38,407 nucleotides of DNA from an uncultured Amaricoccus sp. (GTDB lineage: Bacteria; Pseudomonadota; Alphaproteobacteria; Rhodobacterales; Rhodobacteraceae). The stretch is taken from positions 1 through 38,407 of the forward strand of contig NZ_CALAGI010000119.1 of the NCBI RefSeq assembly GCF_937891315.1. Reading direction: 5' to 3'. Shown here one piece after another: positions 35,128 through 38,407 of the stretch. The notes below the pieces were generated by a model. That model saw only the letters and a list, made by a program, of their open reading frames with translations, did no database searches and had not been told where the DNA came from. How positions within the stretch are numbered: position 1 is the first letter of the stretch; each line of letters starts with the position of its first letter. The translations under genes and the position numbers were made by a program.

Positions 35128-35487
35128 ATGGCCATGAAGATCCGGCTCGCCCGCGGCGGGTCCAAGAAGCGTCCGCATTATTCCATCGTCGCCGCCGACA
35201 GCCGCTATGCCCGCGACGGCCGCTTCCTCGAAAAGCTCGGCACCTACGATCCGCTGCTGCCGAAGGACAACGAGAACCGCCTGAAGATGGATGTCGAGCG
35301 GGTAAAGCACTGGATCGGCCAGGGCGCCCAGCCGACCGACCGCGTCAGCCGCTTCCTCGAGGCCGCCGGCATCGTCGAGAAGAAGACCCGCGCCAACCCG
35401 AAGCAGGGTGAGCCCGGCAAGGCCGCCCTCGCCCGCGCCAAGGAGCGCGCCGAGAAGGCCGCCGCCGCCGAGACTCCGGCGGAGTAA
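35128..35487 (+). CDS. rpsP: 30S ribosomal protein S16
   Basis: Ribosomal protein S16, needed for 30S assembly. The 119 residues begin with the family sequence MAMKIRLARGGSKKRPHYSIVAADSR and contain GRFLEKLGTYDP. The C-terminus is extended by an Ala/Lys/Glu-rich tail (about residues 88-119), as in other alphaproteobacteria. A GGAG ribosome-binding site precedes the start at 35128; the ATG two codons later is less likely. A strong hairpin region separates it from rimM. Confidence 0.97.
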   Translation: MAMKIRLARGGSKKRPHYSIVAADSRYARDGRFLEKLGTYDPLLPKDNENRLKMDVERVKHWIGQGAQPTDRVSRFLEAAGIVEKKTRANPKQGEPGKAALARAKERAEKAAAAETPAE

Positions 35488-35521
35488 CGCCGCGCATGGC
35501 CGGTCCCTGGATCGCGGTGGC

Positions 35522-35568
35522 CGCGGCCGCGCCGCCACGCCGGCGCGCGCCTTCGCGCCGCGGCCGCG
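35522..35568 (+). promoter_or_regulatory. Intercistronic hairpin between rpsP and rimM
   Basis: Two identical 10-base palindromes, CGCGGCCGCG at 35522-35531 and 35559-35568, flank a 7-bp stem (35541-35547 against 35554-35560, loop CGCCTT). The outer copies can pair with each other, giving one long very GC-rich hairpin between a highly expressed ribosomal gene and low-level rimM. No T-run follows, so it is not a classical terminator. RNA processing or stabilisation is the likeliest role. Confidence 0.45.
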
Positions 35569-35601
35569 TCGCGACGGAACGCGCGCCGATCGAGGCGGCC
35601 G

Positions 35602-36117
35602 ATGGCTGAGGATCTGGTCTGCGTCGGCGCCATCGCCGGCGCCTTCGGCGTCGCGGGCGAGGTCCGGCTGAAGAGCTTCTGCGCCGAACCGGCCGCGATC
35701 GCCAGCTACGCGCCGTTGGTGACCGAGGACGGCCGCGCCTTCGGTCTCAGGATCACCCGGCCGATCACCGGCGCCTTCGCCGCGCGCCTGACCGGCGTTG
35801 CCACCCGCGAACAGGCGGAGGCGCTGAAGGGCACCCGCCTCTACGCGCCGCGTGACCGCCTGCCGCCGCTCGGCGAGGACGAATTCTACCATGCCGACCT
35901 GATCGGCCTCGCGGTCTTCGATACCGGCGGCGCACGGCTCGGCACGGTGAAGGCGGTGCTCGATCATGGCGCCGGCGATATTCTGGAACTGTCGCGGCCG
36001 GGCCAGCCCGACCTGCTGCTGCCCTTCACCCGCGCCGCCGTGCCCACGGTCGATCTCGCCGGCCGCCGTGTGGTCGCCGACCCGCCAGAGGGTCTGGAAA
36101 ACCCGGCACGGGACTGA
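35602..36117 (+). CDS. rimM: Ribosome maturation factor RimM
   Basis: 16S rRNA processing factor that binds S19 and assists maturation of the 30S head. The 171 residues have the N-terminal RimM barrel (CVGAIAGAFGVAGEVRLKSF and LTGVATREQAEALKGTRLYAPRDRLP). A PRC-barrel domain follows, with EDEFYHADLIGLAVF, GAGDILEL and LLPFTRAAVPTVDLAGRRVVADPPEGL. Length is typical. It sits between rpsP and trmD as in most bacteria. Confidence 0.95.
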   Translation: MAEDLVCVGAIAGAFGVAGEVRLKSFCAEPAAIASYAPLVTEDGRAFGLRITRPITGAFAARLTGVATREQAEALKGTRLYAPRDRLPPLGEDEFYHADLIGLAVFDTGGARLGTVKAVLDHGAGDILELSRPGQPDLLLPFTRAAVPTVDLAGRRVVADPPEGLENPARD

Positions 36118-36183
36118 CCGCGCCATCATGCACGCTCTCGACAAGCTCACCCGCCGCCGCCGTTGCGAGCCCCCCGTTTCATA

Positions 36184-36288
36184 CAGGTTTGCTAACCTGG
36201 AGAGCAGTCGTTGCGCGCCAACGGGCGCGAAACAAACAAGAAGGACTCGCGCGCACCGCGCGCACCGTTTGGGCGGCAAAGGCCGCCC
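36184..36288 (+). promoter_or_regulatory. Hairpin-rich leader upstream of trmD
   Basis: The 207-bp gap between rimM and trmD holds three simple hairpins: 36184-36199 (CAGGTT, loop TGCT, AACCTG), 36214-36229 (CGCGCC, loop AACG, GGCGCG) and 36271-36288 (GGGCGGC, loop AAAG, GCCGCCC). This contrasts with the few-base spacing elsewhere in the operon. It may be a regulatory leader or a processing region. I recognise no named riboswitch or ribosomal-protein leader. Confidence 0.35.
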
Positions 36289-36324
36289 CGCCTCGCCCGC
36301 CACACGTCATCGGGCAAGACTCCG

Positions 36325-37101
36325 ATGACCGCCCCCTGGACCGCGCAAGTCCTGACCCTCTTTCCGGGCATGTTCCCCGGCCCGCTCGGCGCCTCGCTGA
36401 CCGGCCGCGCGCTCGCCGACGGCCTCTGGCGGCTGGAGCCGCGCGACATCCGGGCTTCCGCGACCGACCGGCACCGCACGGTCGATGACAGCCCGGCCGG
36501 CGGCGGCGCCGGCATGGTCCTGCGCGCCGATATCGTCGCCGCCGCGCTCGACGCGACACCGGCGGCCGGACCGGTCCTCCATCTCTCGCCGCGCGGCCGC
36601 CCCTTCGATCAGGCGCGGGCCCGCCGCCTCGCCGCCGGCCCGGGCGTCACCCTGCTCTGCGGCCGGTTCGAGGGCGTCGACCAGCGCGTGCTGGAGGCCC
36701 GGGGAATCGAGGAAGTCAGCCTCGGCGATTTCGTCCTGACGGGTGGCGAAATCGCTGCCATGGCCTTGATCGACGCCTGCGTTCGCCTTATACCGCGCGT
36801 TCTGGGCAATGCCGACTCGTCGGTCGAGGAGTCATTCTCGAACGGCTTGCTGGAATACCCGCACTATACGCGCCCGACCGACTGGGAAGGTCTGCGGATA
36901 CCCGAGGTTCTCCTCTCGGGCCATCACGGACGGATCGCCGAATGGCGACGGATCCAGTCGGAACGGCTGACCAAGGAACGTCGTCCCGACCTCTGGCGGG
37001 CCTACGCGGAGCGATCCGCGCCAGCGCACCCGGCAGGAGAGACAGAGCTCTCGGACGCGGAGATCATCGCCAGTGAAGGCGAGCGAGACAAGGACGGTTG
37101 A
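36325..37101 (+). CDS. trmD: tRNA (guanine-37-N1)-methyltransferase
   Basis: S-adenosylmethionine-dependent enzyme that makes m1G37 in tRNAs reading codons beginning with C, preventing frameshifts. The 258 residues show the SPOUT trefoil-knot fold signatures: HLSPRGRPFDQ, LLCGRFEGVDQRVL, SLGDFVLTGGEIAAM, and the C-terminal tRNA-binding region with NGLLEYPHYTRP and LSGHHGRIAEWRR. The start at 36325 gives MTAPWTAQVLTLFPGMFP, the usual N-terminus; the open frame upstream is not conserved-looking. rplS begins 1 base after the stop. Confidence 0.96.
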   Translation: MTAPWTAQVLTLFPGMFPGPLGASLTGRALADGLWRLEPRDIRASATDRHRTVDDSPAGGGAGMVLRADIVAAALDATPAAGPVLHLSPRGRPFDQARARRLAAGPGVTLLCGRFEGVDQRVLEARGIEEVSLGDFVLTGGEIAAMALIDACVRLIPRVLGNADSSVEESFSNGLLEYPHYTRPTDWEGLRIPEVLLSGHHGRIAEWRRIQSERLTKERRPDLWRAYAERSAPAHPAGETELSDAEIIASEGERDKDG

Positions 37102-37102
37102 C

Positions 37103-37492
37103 ATGAACCTGCTGCAACAGCTCGAGGCCGAGCAGATCAAGGCGCTCGGCAAGGATATTCCGGATTTCGCCGCCGGCGACACGATCCGCGTCGGCTACAA
37201 GGTGACCGAGGGCACCCGCTCCCGCGTCCAGGCCTACGAGGGCGTCTGCATCGCCCGCAACGGTGGCGCCGGCATCGGCGCCAGCTTCACCGTGCGCAAG
37301 ATCAGCTTCGGCGAGGGCGTCGAGCGCGTCTTTCCGCTGCATTCCCCGAACATCGCCGAGATCACCGTGGTCCGCCGCGGCAAGGTGCGCCGGGCCAAGC
37401 TCTACTATCTGCGCGAACGCCGCGGCAAATCCGCCCGCATCGTCGAGAAGACGAACTATCGCGAAAAATCCACCGCCGACGCGAACGCCTGA
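37103..37492 (+). CDS. rplS: 50S ribosomal protein L19
   Basis: Ribosomal protein L19, located at the 30S-50S interface. The 129 residues start MNLLQQLEAEQIKALGKDIPDF and contain the hallmark FAAGDTIRVGYKVTEGTRSRVQAYEGVCIARNG in pieces, then GEGVERVFPLHSPNI and RAKLYYLRERRGKSARI. The ATG at 37103 was chosen because it matches the family; an upstream in-frame ATG at 37073 lies within trmD. It is followed by rpmE after 11 bases. Confidence 0.97.
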   Translation: MNLLQQLEAEQIKALGKDIPDFAAGDTIRVGYKVTEGTRSRVQAYEGVCIARNGGAGIGASFTVRKISFGEGVERVFPLHSPNIAEITVVRRGKVRRAKLYYLRERRGKSARIVEKTNYREKSTADANA

Positions 37493-37503
37493 GGAACCGG
37501 ACC

Positions 37504-37725
37504 ATGAAAAAGGGCATCCACCCCGACTATCACACCATCGAGGTGAAGCTGACCGACGGCAGCACCTACACCACTCGCTCGACCTATGGCGCCGAAGGCG
37601 CGGTGCTCGCGCTCGAGATCGACCCCTCGGCGCATCCCGCCTGGACCGGCGGCTCGGCCAAGCTGATGGACGCCGGCGGCCGCGTCTCGAAGTTCAAGAA
37701 AAAGTACGAGGGCCTCGGCTTCTGA
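37504..37725 (+). CDS. rpmE: 50S ribosomal protein L31
   Basis: Ribosomal protein L31, 73 residues. It opens MKKGIHPDYHTIEVKLTDG and contains HPAWTGGSAKLMDAGGRVSKF. There is no cysteine in the sequence, so it is the zinc-free (C-minus) form, which is the usual type in alphaproteobacteria. It is the last gene of the ffh-to-rpmE run; an intrinsic terminator starts 7 bases beyond the stop. Confidence 0.96.
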   Translation: MKKGIHPDYHTIEVKLTDGSTYTTRSTYGAEGAVLALEIDPSAHPAWTGGSAKLMDAGGRVSKFKKKYEGLGF

Positions 37726-37731
37726 TCCCCG

Positions 37732-37757
37732 GGGGCGCTCAGGCGCCCCTTTTTCTT
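37732..37757 (+). terminator. Intrinsic terminator after rpmE
   Basis: A perfect 7-bp stem, GGGGCGC (37732-37738) and GCGCCCC (37743-37749), with loop TCAG is followed directly by TTTTTCTTT. This is a textbook Rho-independent terminator and the clearest in the window. It closes the ffh-to-rpmE transcript. Confidence 0.92.
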
Positions 37758-37810
37758 TCGGGATGGACCCGGCGCATCCTCGCGCAAAGGGATCCGGCGC
37801 GGAGGGTGGC

Positions 37811-38341
37811 ATGGCAAAGCTCGTCTTCGGCATGAACCAGTCGCTGGACGGCTATGTCGATCACACGGCCTTCGCGCCGGGCCCGATGCTCTTCCGGCAC
37901 TTCATCGAGCAGGCGCGCGAGCAGATCGGCGGGCTCTATGGTCGGCGCCTCTACGAGATCATGCGCTACTGGGACGAGGATCACCCCGAGTGGGACGCGG
38001 ACAGGCGCGACTTCGCGGCCGCGTGGCGGAAACAGTCGAAATGGGTGGTCTCGCGCTCGCTGAAATCCGTCGGCCCCAACGCCACGCTCATCGCCGATGA
38101 CATCGAGGGCGCGATCCGCGGGCTCAAGACCCGGCTCGTCGGGGAGATCGAGGTTGGCGGACCGGACCTCGCCCGAAGCCTGACCGACCTCGGCCTCATC
38201 GACGCCTACCGCATCTACCTCCACCCCGTGGTCGTCGGCCGCGGCACACCCTTCTTCGCCGGCCCGCGGCCGCCGCTCCGCCTCGTCGCCAGCGAGCGGA
38301 TGGACGAGGACGTGGTCCGGCTCACCTACGTCCCGGCTTGA
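37811..38341 (+). CDS. Dihydrofolate reductase family protein (RibD C-terminal-like)
   Basis: A 176-residue protein of the RibD C-terminal/dihydrofolate-reductase-like superfamily. Evidence is the opening LVFGMNQSLDGYVDH, GRRLYEIMRYWD, KWVVSRSLKSVGPNATL, GEIEVGGPDLARSL and DAYRIYLHPVVVGRGTPFF, a common pattern in stand-alone bacterial members that bind NADPH. The reaction is unknown, and it is not expected to replace true DHFR. The ATG at 37811 follows GGAGGGTGG; the open frame starting at 37763 overlaps the region after the rpmE terminator and is not family sequence. It lies beyond the terminator, so it needs its own promoter, which I could not identify. Confidence 0.88.
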   Translation: MAKLVFGMNQSLDGYVDHTAFAPGPMLFRHFIEQAREQIGGLYGRRLYEIMRYWDEDHPEWDADRRDFAAAWRKQSKWVVSRSLKSVGPNATLIADDIEGAIRGLKTRLVGEIEVGGPDLARSLTDLGLIDAYRIYLHPVVVGRGTPFFAGPRPPLRLVASERMDEDVVRLTYVPA

Positions 38342-38407
38342 GCGTTTGATACCAAATCCGTTTGATTGCTTCGCCTTCGCCCTTCCCGCCCCGACCTCGC
38401 GTAGCCG

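Overview
The window is compact, very GC-rich bacterial chromosome (near 70% GC by eye). It most resembles a free-living, aerobic alphaproteobacterium, possibly Rhodospirillales-like. The support is gene order known from that class: dprA-topA-rnr; tldD beside a cox cluster that carries the small CoxF-like gene and runs on to surf1, thrC, an M16 peptidase and an acetyltransferase; rpoZ-rsh-DUF2062-pdxJ; and ffh-chorismate mutase-rpsP-rimM-trmD-rplS-rpmE. Nearly everything is housekeeping. I see no prophage, CRISPR array, complete insertion sequence, toxin-antitoxin pair, secretion system, tRNA or rRNA.

Layout. 1-4.8 kb (+): lysC, ptsP (nitrogen-PTS enzyme I) and trhO. 4.8-7.1 kb (-): a single-domain globin, an MFS transporter and a small unknown protein. 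7.2-8.4 kb (+): zapE. 8.5-17.7 kb (-): a MltB-type transglycosylase lipoprotein, rnr, topA, dprA, tldD. 17.8-26.9 kb (+): coxB, ctaB, coxF-like, ctaG, ctaE, surf1, thrC, M16 peptidase, GNAT and an FAD-linked oxidase, many with start/stop overlaps. 26.9-27.2 kb: a structured, partly AT-rich gap. 27.2-29.0 kb: a flavin reductase and two GNAT proteins. 29.0-33.1 kb (-): rpoZ-rsh-DUF2062-pdxJ-GNAT. 33.3-37.8 kb (+): ffh through rpmE, closed by a clear intrinsic terminator. 37.8-38.3 kb: a RibD/DHFR-like protein.

How the genes work together. The cox cluster supplies subunits II and III, heme O synthesis, copper insertion (CtaG) and heme a insertion (Surf1) for an aa3-type oxidase, but the catalytic subunit I gene is absent between coxB and ctaB. 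The rpoZ-rsh operon joins the RNA polymerase omega subunit with (p)ppGpp metabolism. The ffh-to-rpmE run combines protein targeting, ribosomal proteins, ribosome maturation and tRNA modification.

The best candidates for something undescribed are: (a) two roughly 161-bp imperfect palindromes, 8372-8532 and 21301-21462, with terminal inverted repeats and a central hairpin whose arms differ between copies yet stay complementary; (b) a three-hairpin intergenic segment near 27.1-27.2 kb that could be a small RNA; (c) a CtrA-like site just before dprA; (d) a trhO promoter that predicts a leaderless mRNA. None of these amounts to a new multi-gene system, and I found none in the window.
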